A stretch of DNA of 64,000 bases from Rhodeus uyekii (GCA_037043235.1 JAWRVZ010000111.1:1569501-1633500); one strand, 5' to 3'; counted from the first letter of the stretch, positions 29,904-45,243 are shown. Notes: generated by a model not told the origin, from the letters alone. Translations and numbers: made by a program.

Positions 29904-32900
29904 GAGGGCGTGTTCTTCTCATCACATCCGATGATCAACACCTGTAGAAAATGCTTCTTAAGGGACGTGCTGCTGCACAGCGGGAGAAACTGCTTTTTCT
30001 TTTTGTTCTGATTCTGACTTGTGTTTGTTTTCTTATTGTTTGAATTTCACGCACAAGCACTGTGTACCGAGCCTGAACAGTTCAGTGTTCTGAAGTCATA
30101 TGAATTTGTTTTGGGGAATTAAAATCCTAATTGCACATCTGCATATTCAAACTTGGACTTTTGCATTTGGTTATAGACTGAAAAAATTCAAAACATCTCC
30201 TTTGTGTTTCACAGAAAAAAGAAAATCAAATGGGTTTGGAAAGCCATGAGGGTTAATTAAAAAACTTGTTTTGGGGGGGGTTGGGTTACCTGTACCCATA
30301 AAGGAATAAGCAAGGGAGAAGCCTTTTGTGGCAGAACATACAATGAAGATGTGTTGACTCAAAAGGTGCTGAAATCGCATGATGAAAATGAATACATTTT
30401 CATAGGAAGTGATTTTTGCAAGTAATTCCTATCATAACATCAGTCTGCCTGCCCTGTGCCTGTTTTTACAGATAAAACATCACAAACAACACATTCATAA
30501 ATTCAGATCATATATTTTTTGTTTGTTTTCTTCGGCATGCACATGCAGTATTAAAAAATACAGTTAGATAAGTAAATACTTGAAAAAGTGTAAAAATCCA
30601 GTGCGACAGTCTTTGAGTTCTTGAGGTTAACATGGTTCTTGATTGACAATGGTCAGCAGTGAGATAATCCATTCAGAGCACTCAGTCTACTTTCCCATGC
30701 AGTCCTTTTTGGATGGGTTATTGTTGTTTTTCTTTTTCACAACCCAAGGTTTGAGTTAGAAATGTGTTGAATTACATCCTGCTTTTTCTCTTGGAACCCT
30801 TTGAAATAGGGCTGCATGATTAATGGAAATAAAACTGAAATGGCTTAGTGCAATAATAAAATCACAAAGACTGTGATTTCAATAAATACATGCGCTGCGT
30901 GTTTAATAGGGAAGCGTGGCACAGTGTTGTTACATGCGAGCTGCTCCCCTTCCAGTGTTTTCAGTGTCTCAGAGCAGTTCGGGTCACTGTAAATGCTGCT
31001 CCGCACAATCTCATCTCTGTAAGTGCTCTGAGTATGGAATCACAACATGCGCAACATGGACTCAAAAATGGCTGTTGTCTACAAAAGAGAAGCTTTAAGG
31101 GCTCTATGCAGTTCTCCGCTGAATAAAAGCTTGATGGTTTAACACTTAAATTAAGAGTCACTTTTACTGTAAAATAACATTATTATATTATTTTTTTAAA
31201 TACTTGATTTTTTTACAGAAACATATTAAAATAGTAATATTGCTTTTGTTGTTTTACTTCAATAAAAATTTTGAAAATTTGATTTTACAACACTATTATT
31301 ATAAAGTCATATTTATATATACATTTTGGCTAAATTGTGCAGCCCAGCCTTTATTTTTTAAATTGCAAGTCACAATCTTTATCAGGGTTAGAAAAAACAA
31401 TAACAAAAAAAATGGCACCTAGATTTTATTCCCCACATCATGCAACCCTACTTTGAGAGTCGATTGAAAGCATAAATCGGTATCTGAGTCCGACCAAACT
31501 TGTGTTTCATAAGCCTAAGATCTTCAGTGCATGGTTCTATGGAGTTTTAGTCTCTGACAATAATGGATGATCTCACTGTTTCAGCATCTTATAAGAAAAA
31601 CGTTTGCCGATCTTTAAAACGCAGTTGTATTCAACAAACCCCTGCTTGAAATGTTGATTAAATGTTTCCCGCTGCGTTTCCAAAAACGGAGATGAAAACA
31701 ACAAGACAAAAACAACTACAATATTGTAGCTAAAAGTTGTTAACAAACCACAACCGGGAAAATACACCCCCACCCCAAAGCTTCAAATCCATCTCTCTTT
31801 GAGCAGAAAAAAAAGCAAGACCTAGTCCTTAAATCAGTTACAAAAAGGGGCCTCAACTCTCACACGTTTAAATCCAGATGAAATGATGAACTCAGACAAG
31901 CCGACACCAGAAACATTCCTTTGCTTTTCTGTGCATCTCCACGCACAATATCAGACCTCACCAAGGCACAGTCAGACTCCTATAAATCCTCATACTAATA
32001 CATTCCTGAAAGCGGTCAGAGGGACTGTCCCCCTCCACAGAAATAAAAAACAAAACCTCTCAGGCCCCCTGAACTAGGATAGACATGACCTGATCATGCA
32101 CCACAGGGACCCGGCGGCTATTTTGTCGGTTCTATGCATTGCAGAATGCTAACACCGTCTAATGACAGCTGAGATTATAAGCCCTCTAAGAGAGAGCAAG
32201 TTGTATCACGATGACACCGTTTCATAACAAAAAGACTTAAATGTGCAGTCTGGAATGCTCCTTTCGACTACAGCTTTTTTTGCAGACTCAGTCTTGGCAC
32301 TATCTACAGCCTCTACTTGTTCTTGCTGTTTGTGTAAGTTATGTAAGTAGACTACGGAGTGGCCCATCTGCCATCTGGCTATAGCTGAGTGGCGGTTTGG
32401 AGTTACACAAACGATTCAGTCTACGCAAAGACAGTCAGACAGTCAGTCTGACATAGGATACACACACCCACCCTAAACATCTGCACAGATTCAACATTAA
32501 TGTACCAACAAAAGCCATATGGGTATTCGATTCACATCTCATTTTCAACGTGTGGGAAAAGAGATAGCGATATTTTCTGCTTTAAAGCAGCTAGCTAGCA
32601 TGTTAAACTCTGGACCTGGTGAAAATTCAGAACAGCAAGCATCTTATTCTGTTCCCTAATCTGTACACCAGTGTGTTAAAATAGCTTAAAATATGAACAG
32701 TTACACGTTTTGAGTAATATAACAGTATTATTAGATATCTTGGTTATTACCTACGTATATGGTGTTTACACAGAACCAGAAAAGACTACTTATAGGTTAA
32801 AGACCGCTAGCACTTCGGTGTCCCGCTGGGTCTGAACAATAAAAGCTTGGTACTGCGTTACTATGAAACATGGACCCAAGTAGGTATTCATAAGCAGCAT

Positions 32901-35654
32901 CCTAAATACTGTTTACCAGGTAGCTTATATATGTATTGTTGGTACATTGTATACTGTTTAACTTGTGAACGACATTGGCCATAAAAAAGTAAATGGTGAA
33001 AACACGACCTACTCGTTGCAGCTTATGCACCACGCAAATTTCATGCTATACAACAAAATAAAGGCCAGTGCACAAGAAAACTAGCACCCCTGATGAACAC
33101 AAGTAATGCGCCGTGGCCTAGCTAACAAAACCGCAGCCGAAGCACCATGGTGACAGGTGTGTGAAACATTATTAGAAATCAAATGCACCATGATGTTAAG
33201 TACAATTACTTCACACAACAGCTTATCCGAGACAAGAGCATTTAGAAATATATTACCAAAACTCGCTCCTAAAAATGATTTCAATCTCATTTGTAGGAAA
33301 CATGATGAAAAGAGTTTCCTCAGGTATATACTGAGTGTAAACAGCTGTAGACATCAGCTTGCCCTCTTGCGTAAAACGCCCTTGAGATCTCTCAGACCCT
33401 TTGGTCTATTATAGCACCAGGAAGGGAATGGAGGGACAAGCAGCAGCCTCTGAGATGTTCCTCACACCAGCTGAGGGGCCAAAATATGCAGCTATTAATT
33501 ATTAAATCTCATTGGAGTAGAATTGGAGTGCTAGAGCCCTTGGGTGCTGGTGTGTGGCTTCAGTATAGCTGTGCTTACACAAACAAGTTGCCTCCGATCA
33601 TATGAAAAAACGCAAGACCCTTGAGACCTTTTCCTTGCAAGATCTGTTGAATCGTGTCAACAGAATGTGGGGAAATAAAATTATAGATCAAAATGCAGAG
33701 TAGTCATGTATATCTTGTTTGATAAATATAAGTGTTTCTGTTTTGGAGATGCATTTAAATATTTAAATGTGTAATGATTTTATGTGGATTTTATTTTTTA
33801 CATCCACATTCAATATATATAATTTTTTTGGTCAATCAATTCAGTTTTGAGGGATTTTTTGTAGATCTAAAGCACATCCAGATTAGGTGCGAAATCAGAT
33901 TTCTTTAATGCATCTCAGTTTAAACAAAGAAATCAGATTTCAAGTAGTCTCTTGTTATCATCCTCATGGTTATATCATTCCTAAATTAACCAATGTAGAT
34001 ATATAGGATATTGATTACAAAATATAAGCGTGGATCTAATTTGAAACCAAATAGGACTTACTCCATATTCTACCAAAAACACAAATTGTTACTCTGGGCA
34101 TAAAACATTTTGTTTTGGAGAAATGAATACTGTATACCTTATCTATATACACTTCCACAATAATTGAGAGGGGAACCATATGATGAACAAAACAGATACG
34201 GACAATTGTGTTGATCACAATAAGCACTGTTTGCATGCATATGATGAGTTAACTAGCTTGTGTTGATGTAATGTAGACATTAGACTGTCTCAGAGCCACC
34301 AAACAGTGCCAGATCACAATTGCTAACTGAGCTGCCGTTTTCCTTGAGACTCGAACAATTTTCATTCTATCTATCATCTTTTGCAAAGAAGCCCATCGTA
34401 AAAAGGCGTCCATTCTCCTGCAACCAGCGTTCTGCCATATTACATGACACTACAAATGAATAACGCCACCATATCTGAGTGCTTCCAGCGTGAGCTCCTG
34501 TGCAGGAGGAGATGTGGCATTTGCTATTTTTATTACTTCCTACTTGAACCTGTGAGGTCAGGAAAAAGGTGAGACAAGAAGAGCTCTTCACCTTTCAGAG
34601 GTAAAATGAACCACTTTGCAGAGTTTTTCTTACTCTTTACTCAGGCATGTTGGTTGAACCTCTCTAGGCAACAGACTGGTGTGAAACCATTTATGGCTCT
34701 AATATAAATGCAGTTCATTCCTGCTGATGGAGTCCGATGGGAAGAAGAGGTTGCGTTGCCTGAATGGCTGGTTCTTGCGACTGCTCACTGTGATGCAAGT
34801 CTGTGCTGTTGTGTTTTAATGATTGCAGTCTTTGTACTTCATTCAGCTGAAGTCAGTTACACACAAAGCAAAAAAAAGGAAAGAAAATGGCACGTAAAAA
34901 ACCCTTTTTGGTAGCAAGAAGATATTCCTGTGACAAAAAGCACTGAGTTCTCTGCTGTTAAATCTAACTGCTGGTTTTGCTTTTACTGATCGCATCCCTG
35001 AAAGAAATGTCCTATTGGTAAACGCAAATATAAAACCAGAGATATAAAATCCGTCCTCTGTAGGTGCAATTGCTTGTGACAGCACGACTGAAAGAGGGTG
35101 CTGAAAGTCCTCCTCTTCCCATACTTTTTTTGCATTGATTATTTCAAAAGAGCTGTCCAGTCAACATCCCAAAACAAACCCCTGTGGTGGTACATTCTTG
35201 AGAAGACAGGGTTTTCTCGCTGTCCAACCCTTAGCCTGTAGTAAAATGGGCAGGAGAAATGAGGAAAAAGGGCCAATTAAAAAAGAAGCACTTTCTCCGG
35301 TTCTATTTTAGAGCAATCTTGCACAGTCTGAAACTGCTTTCTTCTAACTGGTCCTTTAGTAACTGACAAAAACAATGTTTTTAAGCAGTATATCGAACAC
35401 AAACAAAAAGAGATGGATCAAAAGTCTTTTTTCCTGTTTTTGCAGCGTAAAACAACTCTCCTTGAAGGGAGAGTCAGGAATCTTCAAAGATTAAGAGTGT
35501 GCGTCCGTTGATTTGAGAGGGAATGCATAAGGGTTTGACCCCCAGGGTCCACATGGGTTTAAGGTGAGGCAGGGTGGGTCTGTGGTCAGTAACAAAGAGA
35601 AGAGATGTTTTTCATGCAAAAGTATGCCCACCCTGTTTTCATGTCTCAGCTGTT
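29904..35654. other. znf704: Intergenic region and presumed znf704 3' UTR
   Basis: No coding exon, repeat boundary or RNA gene could be supported over this 5.7 kb. The part nearest 35654 must be the znf704 3' UTR; its end is unknown, since several TTTATT words (AATAAA on the minus strand, for example near 33790, 31407 and 31350) could serve. The sequence from 29909 appears to continue the repeat-like sequence interrupted at 24636. Confidence 0.4.
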
Positions 35655-35769
35655 TCAGTCAACAAATCTCTGGCAGGCTTTCTTCCAGCGGCAGGCCGTG
35701 CACCACATGTCTCTGTTTTCCATGCCATACACCTTACGACACTTCTTTCCCTCACCTCGAGACTTCCTA
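35655..35769 (-). CDS. znf704: znf704 terminal exon: C-clamp
   Basis: Acceptor GTGCTGTGCAG. 115 nt encoding RKSRGEGKKCRKVYGMENRD, MWCTACRWKKACQRFVD and a TGA stop at 35657-35655. The four cysteines (CRKVYG... WCTAC... KKAC) form the C-clamp, a small DNA-binding module that recognises GC-rich motifs and defines this family with HDBP1/2. Confidence 0.96.
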
Positions 35770-38700
35770 CTGCACAGCACATAAAAGACAAAAACAGCTT
35801 CACAAAAATTGTTTAAAAAACAAAAGCAAACATTTAACAAAAATGATGTACTTGGATAATTCAAATTTAGAGCTTGTGATTATTAACTCAGGGCTTGACA
35901 GTGTGAGTGTTTCACTAAAAATAGATATGTGCAAACTGTAAAATGCAATTTAGCCACATGAGTGCAAGTAAAAATGTCTTAAAAGTTATAACAAATGTTT
36001 TCATTATCATTTTAAGAGGTCAATTTGGAGAACATGGAGACAGCGATACAGCCTGATGCGATTATTATTATACATACACACAAACAAACGCATATATAGC
36101 CACTCCTTTGGAGTTCTGAACCGAATCCTATTGAGATTATAAAATCATAATGTATAGTATGAAAAATGGATATTCATTTTGACATTTGCTTCTGGCATCA
36201 GAGAGAGCAGAACTTATTGTTAATTGTAGTATTCAAATCTCATACAACAGTTAAAACATGTAAGAATGTCCCTTACTGGTGCCATACCTCAAGGATTCAT
36301 CAGGTATAACGATTTTATTGATTTTAATCGTAGGACTCTTAATGAACTTAAGTGTATTTAAGACTGTACCTGAGTGAGCCTGCAGCTCTTGGGGGAGATG
36401 AGAGCACTGCAATGGTCTGAGAGCGCTGCTCTCCAAAGCCCTGCGTTCGGCTATGAGTGGGAGAGGCCTGCAGTCAGAGAGACACAGTTGATCCATTTTC
36501 TGTCATAAAAACCTCAAGAAACGTAATTTACAGAAACACTGAGCATAAAATGGTGTCTGTTTAGATTGTTTTGGTATTTGGTGATCTCGGTGATTTGTCC
36601 GACTGACTCGCATCTCAGAGATTTGTTTGCACATTTGAGACACCTGACATCACGGTCAATCAAATAAGGGGCCAAACTGGTGATTATAAGAGATAATCTG
36701 TGTGTAAAAGGGGACAGTCTAACGCAAGGCACACTGCGGTTCAGTGTGTGCATGTGTGTGATGGGCACAGGAGTGTGTGTGTGTTTACTCACAGAGGTGC
36801 CAGTGAAAGTGACAGGTGGGGACTGCCAGGAGATACTGAAACTGCTGCTGGAGGGAGTGAAGCCAGTGGAGCTGGTGGAGGGGATGGTAACGGGGGCTGT
36901 GGCCTGTGGAGTGACAGTCACACTGATATAGAGTCTCTACGGGCCCGGGATTATGTCTGGGCTGCACGTATATAACAGCATTCAAGCAGTGGGCTTTCAT
37001 TTATTGGTCACCCTATTATGGGAAATTTGAAGCCATGTAACAGTTTAGCATATTTACATTTACATACATCGTTTAACAGGGTTGTTATTATTATATAACC
37101 ACATTTTTATCCCTTTGTTTTGTGCTTTAGTTTTCAGTTTCAGTGTTTAGTTCAGTGTTTCTCAATCCCCGACCTGGTTTGTCAAGAATGCGGTTGTGAG
37201 CCCTGAAAATGTGCAGGTGTCAGTTCAGTTATAGTATGGAGTTGTCAAGCTCCTAAAAAACTCTGTATGAACACAATCACGTTAGGTGCCGCTGCCGTAC
37301 TGGCCATTAGAATCTGCTCTTCCATTAGCATCTGAATGGGTATTAACATAAACAGTGCGTTAATCGACATAATCAATTACGGTGACACTGTGTTCCAGCC
37401 CGATTCTGAAGGATCATGTGACACTGAAGACTGGAGCTGGAAATTCAACTTTGCCTTAACGTGAATACATTATATTTAAACTATATAAAAATAGAAAACT
37501 GCTATTTTAAATATACATTTAATATTATATATTTCACAAAATTACAGTTTTTAATTTGTGTATCGAGAACAGTCGTGTATTTGATCGAGAGAAACGTAAC
37601 TTCTCTTCTTCTCCTGATATGTTGTGACCTTTTCATGCCCCCTTTTTGTGATTGAGTGGTGTCTTTATGTACAGTTTGGCCTGTTGAATCTTCAGTCATA
37701 TTGAGGCTGTCATCTGATATTAATTTTCTTTCTTTCTTTCTGTAATGGCATAGAACTACTAGGTCATATTAATTTAACGTCTGTCTAGAGGTTGTGTACT
37801 GAGAGCATCAGAGTGGATCTCTTAAGTGATGTAATGTTATGTAAATGTGTGAAAACCCGTTGTGATTGGATGGGCTGTACCTGGTAGGCGTGGTCTGTGT
37901 GCACTAGGTAGAGTGCGCTTGGAGCAGAGCGACTGAGAGGGGTGGTGGTGCTGTTCTCACTCTTCGCCCCGTTAGTGCCATCCGGCTGTCTCTGGTCCAA
38001 ACCCGGCGGGGGAGACAGCACAGACGGGGACACAGGAGACAGACTGCTCAAACCGTCCGCCACAGAGTCTGTGTTCAGCTTAATCTCGGTGTAATAGAAA
38101 TCCTCCTCACCATCACTACACTCTGAGTCACAGTTTCTCCTGAAGAGAGACAGATCATTGAATCATTGTTATATCAACACTATGACTTGCTTTCATTTAA
38201 CATTGTGCACCACAAATATAACTACTTTAAAGTTACTTTACTATACACTGCTATACTTTTCTGTCATACTCTACATCCCTATAAAGGCAAATCACAAAAC
38301 TTCAACATTAAAGCTGAAAATATATTAATGAATTAATATGAATGAATTAACATATAAACGTTTTTACTCTGAATCTGAGCATACAGTAGTTAAGCCAAAC
38401 CTGTATGTCATTTTGACACTAAAATAGTAAACTAGAGGAAAAATAGACAAGATATCCTTTTATTTCAGGTGTGTAGAGCCAAGGAAATAAATGAAAACGA
38501 GCAAGGTTGCAGACCACACACTGAATCCAGTACAGACTGAAGGAGTCTAGCAAAAAAAAAAAAAAAAAGTTATAAGTTGCATCGTGCCTATAATAGTAAA
38601 CATATGTACTACTTTATACTTTACGTAATTGGACAACATTGCACATAATGTTCCTATAGTAAAATTCACGGCTTGGATTATGAGGCTTTCCATTAATCCG

Positions 38701-41700
38701 ATACCACAGTAAAATCTACTAGCTATAAAAAAAAACGTTTGAACACTACTAAAAACAAACGACAATAATAAAATAAGAACAAAAAGTTATAAATGAGAGT
38801 AAGGTCAAATAGAAGTATTCAGATACAGAAGTGTAAAATAATACTGCATAGTGTTCTCTGTACAAATTAAATAAAGATTAATCTTTAAATATGTATTGTT
38901 GTTTAACATTACTGACCGACATCAGGGTGCTGTCACTTTAAAACCTAATGCACGGATGCAATATAGTGATGTACATCTGATGTTTTTTCTCAACTCTCAA
39001 AACACACATACTTCTGTTTACAAGAATACACGGAGACGTGTATTTTGAGATCATTTTGTGTTTATGTGTCTGTTCAAACACAAGAAGATTCAAAAGAGCA
39101 CTCAATTTCGAGTTTGCACGCGGCCTAAAATGCGGCTCCCTGTGCGCACCGAACACGGCACACGAGTACCGAATAGAGTTCACTTTCACCTCTTCTTGTG
39201 CTTGAATGGTTTGAAAACTCTTAAATGCTTAAATTGGCAAGATGTAGAAACACATGCAAATGATAAACTTTCATTATATGATGGTAAACTTTAAAACTAA
39301 TCCACAAATTACAAACCATGCAATCCGAACCATGGTAATAGTATAGCATTCTGTGTTATATAGTATGATATAGGTATGATATAGCATAGTGTAGTATATT
39401 GTAAAATAAGTTACACGTTAAATAATGCATAAAACTGTCAGTTTCTCATGGCCTTCCACTGAACCGTACTTCTGAAAAAGAGATCTCAGAAATCCTCCCG
39501 GTATCTCCCAGCAGTACTGACACTTGTGTGGTTTAATTAGACTTCAGCAGAAAGAAACAAACCCTTCCTTCACAATCATATGGCCTTTGCTGTCATTACT
39601 TTGTGCTCAGGAGTAACAGTGGAAGCTTGGTGATAATCCTGCTGGAATTAGTCTCATGATTTGACATTGAATTAAGAGCAGCCTGTTGTCTCTTATCTCT
39701 CACTATATGCTATCCAGAGATCAATGTGATGGATGTCAGCCAAGAGATGGTGTAGAATGGCTTTCTGACATTATGTATGCTTGTGTTGATGTACTGGGTT
39801 ACTTTCAAAGTGTTACCTCGATTATAAAATTATCAGGGTACGGTAAATATACAGGGAAATGCACTGAACATGATACAAATCTGATTAAACCATTTTCCCA
39901 CACTTAATGGACTTAATTTTACACATGTACAACAGTAAGATTTTTTTTAATCATTTTTGAAAGAATTTTTTTTTGCTCAAGGACTGTTGCACTTCATCAA
40001 AATACATGAAAAATAGCAATATCGTGAAATACTATTACAACTGAAAATAAGTTTTCTGTTTTAATGTATTTTTAAAATGTAATTTATTCCTGTGTGATAC
40101 AAAGCTGAACTTTTAGCATCTTCACGGTCACATGATCGTTCAGAAATCATTCTAATATGATGATTTGCTTCATATTATCAAAGTTCAAAACAGTTATATT
40201 TTTGTGGAAACTTTTTTTAAAGCATTCTTTGATGAATAGCTGTGAGCAACAGTTGTGGTAAAGCACACAAAGATGAAGATTCAGGCAAACAGTCTTTAAT
40301 AAACTCAAAAGATAATTCCAAGAACAGGTAATCAAAGTAAACACAACCTCATTACAAATGAGACCAGACTAAAATTAGAACTGAAAAGACAGCAGCCTAA
40401 ATAGAAGGCAAAAGAGGGAAATAATGACATTAGAATTTATTTGAAATTATTATAAATGTCTTCACTGTCACTTTTAATCAAAAATGATGAAAAAAAATCT
40501 TACTGACCCCAAACTTTTGAAAGGTAATGCATTAAATGTCCCTCTCATTAACAATTTGTATGACTGTTATTGCTCAAGGGAAATAAGAAACAATCTATAT
40601 CAAGCCTAACTCACATACATTTTCATTATCTGTGTTTGTGCATATGACGAAGTGTTATTTCAGCGCAGTTAGCGCCCGTTTAAAATAGATTGTGGGTGGT
40701 CAGACAATACAACATAATTTTTTGTGATGCCTTACCCCAGGTGGACGGTTCGAATGTGCCTCTGGATCCCGGCGGCGGTGCTCAAGACCTTCCCGCAGTT
40801 CTTCCACAGACACTTGAACATCACCTTCATGGAGTTCTGTGAAGGACACAGGTGCACAGTGAGTACACTAATCCACATAAATTGGCAGACCACTTGTACC
40901 CAGCATTCAGATGCTCACAAAAGACTGACACGGGGGGGATGCAAGGGGTGAGAGCAGAACCTAGCCCATCTTAGATGTCTCTCTTCCTCTAATCGGGGGC
41001 TGGTAATTGGTCGGCATTGAGAGTGACACTATTGCACAGTCTTTCAAAGCTCATGTCATTTTTCGCACAATGTGTCTGCACTAATTACACAATTGTCATC
41101 TGAGAGCTGCAGCTCCTGTGTCAAAACTCCACTCGAGTTGAAAGCACAAGTGAGCATAAGTGAAGATGAAAGTCTTAATACTTCGATCTCTCGACATGTG
41201 CTTTTATGCTGGGTGGCGTGCGGTAGTTTGTTTACCATTGTCATGACGCTAATTTAATTTTCTCTAGATGGCCATTGTGTTGGTCTGGCAAACAAAGCAG
41301 CTCATTCCCGCATAATCGGTTCACCATGTCCCTAGATGACAACAGCTCCGCAATTCCCAGTGCAATAAACCAGCTACTAATTAACAACAATTCAAACTGG
41401 CTGGTGTCCTCATGTTGAAGTCAACTCTCTAGAAGGCAGCTGAAGGTCAAAGCAGAAAGCTTAGCCATTTTTCTTCTTCTAGGAAAGACTCTTTAGAAGC
41501 TGCTGCCAAGAAAGACAGAGACTGATTAATGTGTTTGGAGGCAGCTCATGGTTTCACAGCAATTCCTAGAAATTAATCTAAAAGGAATTTCACTTCTTCA
41601 TTAACAGCATTATTAATTAGATTTGATGCTTAAATATGGCAATCATTTGTAAAACAGTACTTATGAAAGTACTATGGTATTACCATGTTTATGGATATAA

Positions 41701-44359
41701 TATTTGCTAAAATATTCACCACCTATAAGCACTCACAAGGCACCTTTTGACATTTAGTACCATGTTTTTTTACAATCTTTGGAAGTACTTTTGGAGTAAA
41801 CATCATCATTTTCATCAAATGAAAACATGTTGTGATAATATTACCTCATGATACCATCACTGTACCATGGTATTGTCAATGTCATTTTTGCAAGGATTGT
41901 GAGTACGGTACCATTGTACATGAATATGGTCAGTGTTCAGTATACTCTGTATAATAGTACTGCCACAGTATTTCTTTTACGGTAACAATTGCTTCAAGGT
42001 ATTTTTAAAGTACTTTGGAGTGACGGTGTAAATCTATGAGTCTTACCATCTGATATGGTATATATATAAACATATACAGCTATGAAATTTGTAGAATTTC
42101 TTTATATTTCTAGATCAGCGTTATTTTAGTATCAATATACAGTGATCCCTCGTTTATTGCGGTTAATGTGGACCGGAACCCCCGCGATGGGTGAAAATCC
42201 GCGAAGTAGGATCAGCCAATCAGCTCACAGGATACATCCACTCGTGCTCTCATTGGTCGATCTCGCGCTGGGAATCAATCACGTGTCTGGTCTGAGTTCC
42301 CGTGGGTGTGTACAAAGCCTCTGAGAGAGTTTCTCTCTTTGCCTGGCATCCCGGGAAACCTTTTCTCTTGCGTATCTCGATGAAGCAACGCTGCTTTCCG
42401 CAATACGGCTGCCGATATGGTGATATTTTTTATTTTTTGATAAATATTTTTAAAAAATCCGCGATACACTGAGGCCGCGAAACTTGAATCGCGAAGTGGC
42501 GAGGGATTACTGTACTATAGTAGTTTATTTATTTGGCAAACAGGTGAAATGAAATAAATTTAAGTTCTTATACAAAATGTAACAAAAAGGTTATATATTT
42601 ATGTTCATGGCATAAAATGCAAGTAGTGATAATGAAAACAAGGCTCTGACAAACACTGGTATTGCTGTTGTCCTGGAATCCTGAACTAGAGAGACAATAA
42701 CTGAGATAAAGGAGGTCTATTCATTCCCACAAATGAGGGAAGACTGACAGAATCTGGGATGTACCTGACATGAGCCCGACGACCTGAAAGATAAAGTAGA
42801 TTGGTGCCTGTGAGCAGCATAGTGCATTGGTAACTTATCTTCGTAAAGACAAGTAAATTGCCTCTCTACACAGCATCATCATGTCTAGTAATGGCACCTC
42901 CAAATGAGCCACATCCCAGAGAGGACGGGGTGTTATTAAAAGTTTTTTAAAAAATACATTCCCACAACTTTTGCATTACTGTCTGCAATGCTAGTATGAA
43001 ACCAGATATAAATCACTTTTACAAGTCTTAGTCATGAGTACACAGTACAAGGGCTGTTAATCATATAAAATAATTTAATCATTATACATCAGTCAAATTG
43101 CATATTTCTGAAACGGCATTGAAATACACAGAGAAATGCACTGAACACAATTTAGCAATCATGTTTTTGCTCTAGTTTGCTGCAGTTCTTTGATTAGGGT
43201 TTTTTCCATTCTCTTCATTTGAATAAAACTGACTCTTAAAATACCAGTTTCGACCTTTTAATATATGAAGAAATGACTGTTATGAGCTTGTAGAAGATTG
43301 TTGTATTATAAATAGCAATTGAAATGTGTTTTTGTTTATAAACATTTTTGTAATTTACCATGTTGAAATGTTCCCCTTACAATTTATGTTCCACTTGAAT
43401 AACATACTTTAACTAACAACCCTAATAAAAAGAAGGTTTAATGGTAGTTGACTGATGCTAGATTATGTAGACACCCATAACTTAAAGAGTTTAATAACTC
43501 GAAACATTTCCTTAGTCTAAAAGGAGTCCAAAATATATGAAATCCCAGGAGCAGTTTATAGTGCAATCGAAAATGAACTAGAAAAAAATTATTTGGTAAG
43601 GGTTTAATTATCAGATAAGGGTTTTTGTCTCATTCTAAATTGCATCTGAATTTCACTCCAAGGATCACAAACCGTGCTTAGGACACGGGTGGCTTTTTTG
43701 TGTCGCTCCATGTAAATCTATTATCTCCCTTTAGCCATTCTTGCTATAGTAGCGTCTAACTAAGTTACGCCTGATCAAATCTCCATAAGTGAAGGTGAGA
43801 TGACAGTGGCTCACCTTGCGTTTGCGGGGGATGGGTTCGTCGAACAGCAGGCTGTTGCCATCATGCTCATCGATGTTGTCGTCTGACGGGCCACTGAGGC
43901 TGGGCATCCGAAAGGGTTTGAAGCTGTCAGCAGACAGGGGTGGGGATGGCGTGGACGGGTTGGACTGGTCACTGGGTGCGCTCCAGCTCCAGTATCCGCT
44001 GCTGCTGTAGCTGGATGGAGTGAAACCTCCGTCCTTCCAGGAGCCATTTAGACCATCTGAATGTGAGGGCATAAAGATACATTAAGTGCAATAATAATAA
44101 CCATCATACCGACATATATACTGCTTTATAATACACTAAACTTTCAATTAAGTGTAACAAGGAGAGAAAAGACATTAAATGTCATGTTAGTTTATGAAAC
44201 TCTCCGTGTGTAGTAGTGCTTTAACACACTGTCATAACAGAAAATTAAAGTCCTAATTATATTACATAAAAGCCACAATTATAGTACTCCATTAAAGGCC
44301 TTCAAAAGTTGTAACACATTCTCATCAAGGTCTTCTGCCCATTTCACACGATCCATTTA

Positions 44360-44412
<53 letters not shown>

Positions 44413-45243
44413 CACACACACAGTGGTACCTCGGTTTACGAGCGACTTGGTTTACGAGAAAATCGGTGTACGAGCATGGAGGGTCAAATCGGTGTACAAA
44501 TTTTTTCCCTCACCCACTCGCATTTTTGTCCTAACGCTCAGCATCTTCGCGGGGATTTTTACTGGAAATATCCTAATGACTGCCTCTCATAACACAGTCG
44601 CGCAGTTCCAACTCCTTTATCACCCCTTAAATCATTCATTCTCTCAGCCTCGCTCTGTTCGGCTGCATCATTCACCACAGTGATACTTTTAGAAGTGATA
44701 ACATTAATTAATTGTGATCGCTAATGTTCACGTAGTGAAATATATATGTGGTTCATGAATTCATTGTCTCCTCACTTCTCTCCACTCCGGAGCTCGCGGT
44801 GGTCGCGCGTGCGTCTCCCGTTCCACGACTTTCACTCTGGATTATCACTTCGTTTGTTTTCTGCACTATTATAATAAATTCACTCATTTGCACTTGAATC
44901 CAGGTTTTGTGTTTTCCTCCTCCCTCCTCTGTCTCTCGTCTCCTTCATGCCAGCAGACGCTGCTCAAAGTGAGTTACAGCAAATTGTCAAGTATTTTTTG
45001 AGTTTAATTGTCAATTACTAATTAGTATTTATATGAGATCTTAACAGTTATAATTTTAACTGTAATTAATAGGGTAAAATAAAAACAAAATATTTAAAAT
45101 GGGCATTTATGGTCGTGTGGAACAAATTAATTGATTTTTAATGCATTCTTATGGGGGGAATTGTTTTGGTGTACGAGCATTTTGGGATACGAGCTCGCTC
45201 TTGGAACGAATTAAACTCGTAAACCGAGGTATTACTGTATATA

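Noticed and set aside
35564..35941. 125-residue and 80-residue + strand frames
   Set aside because: They are antisense shadows of the last znf704 exon and its flanking UTR/intron.
36251..36496. 81-residue minus frame beginning MDQLCLSDC
   Set aside because: The true exon inside it (36370-36467) is read in another phase, shown by splice phase and match to ZNF704.
37148..37200. CAGTGTTTCTCAATCCC as a hAT terminus
   Set aside because: It resembles a hAT end, but no matching inverted end or target duplication was found nearby.
43811..44047. 78-residue minus frame overlapping the Ser/Pro znf704 exon
   Set aside because: Wrong frame; the 113-residue frame carries the conserved family sequence.
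44366..44683. 105-residue + frame starting with Tyr-Ile repeats
   Set aside because: It is a translation of a TA microsatellite followed by a MITE end.
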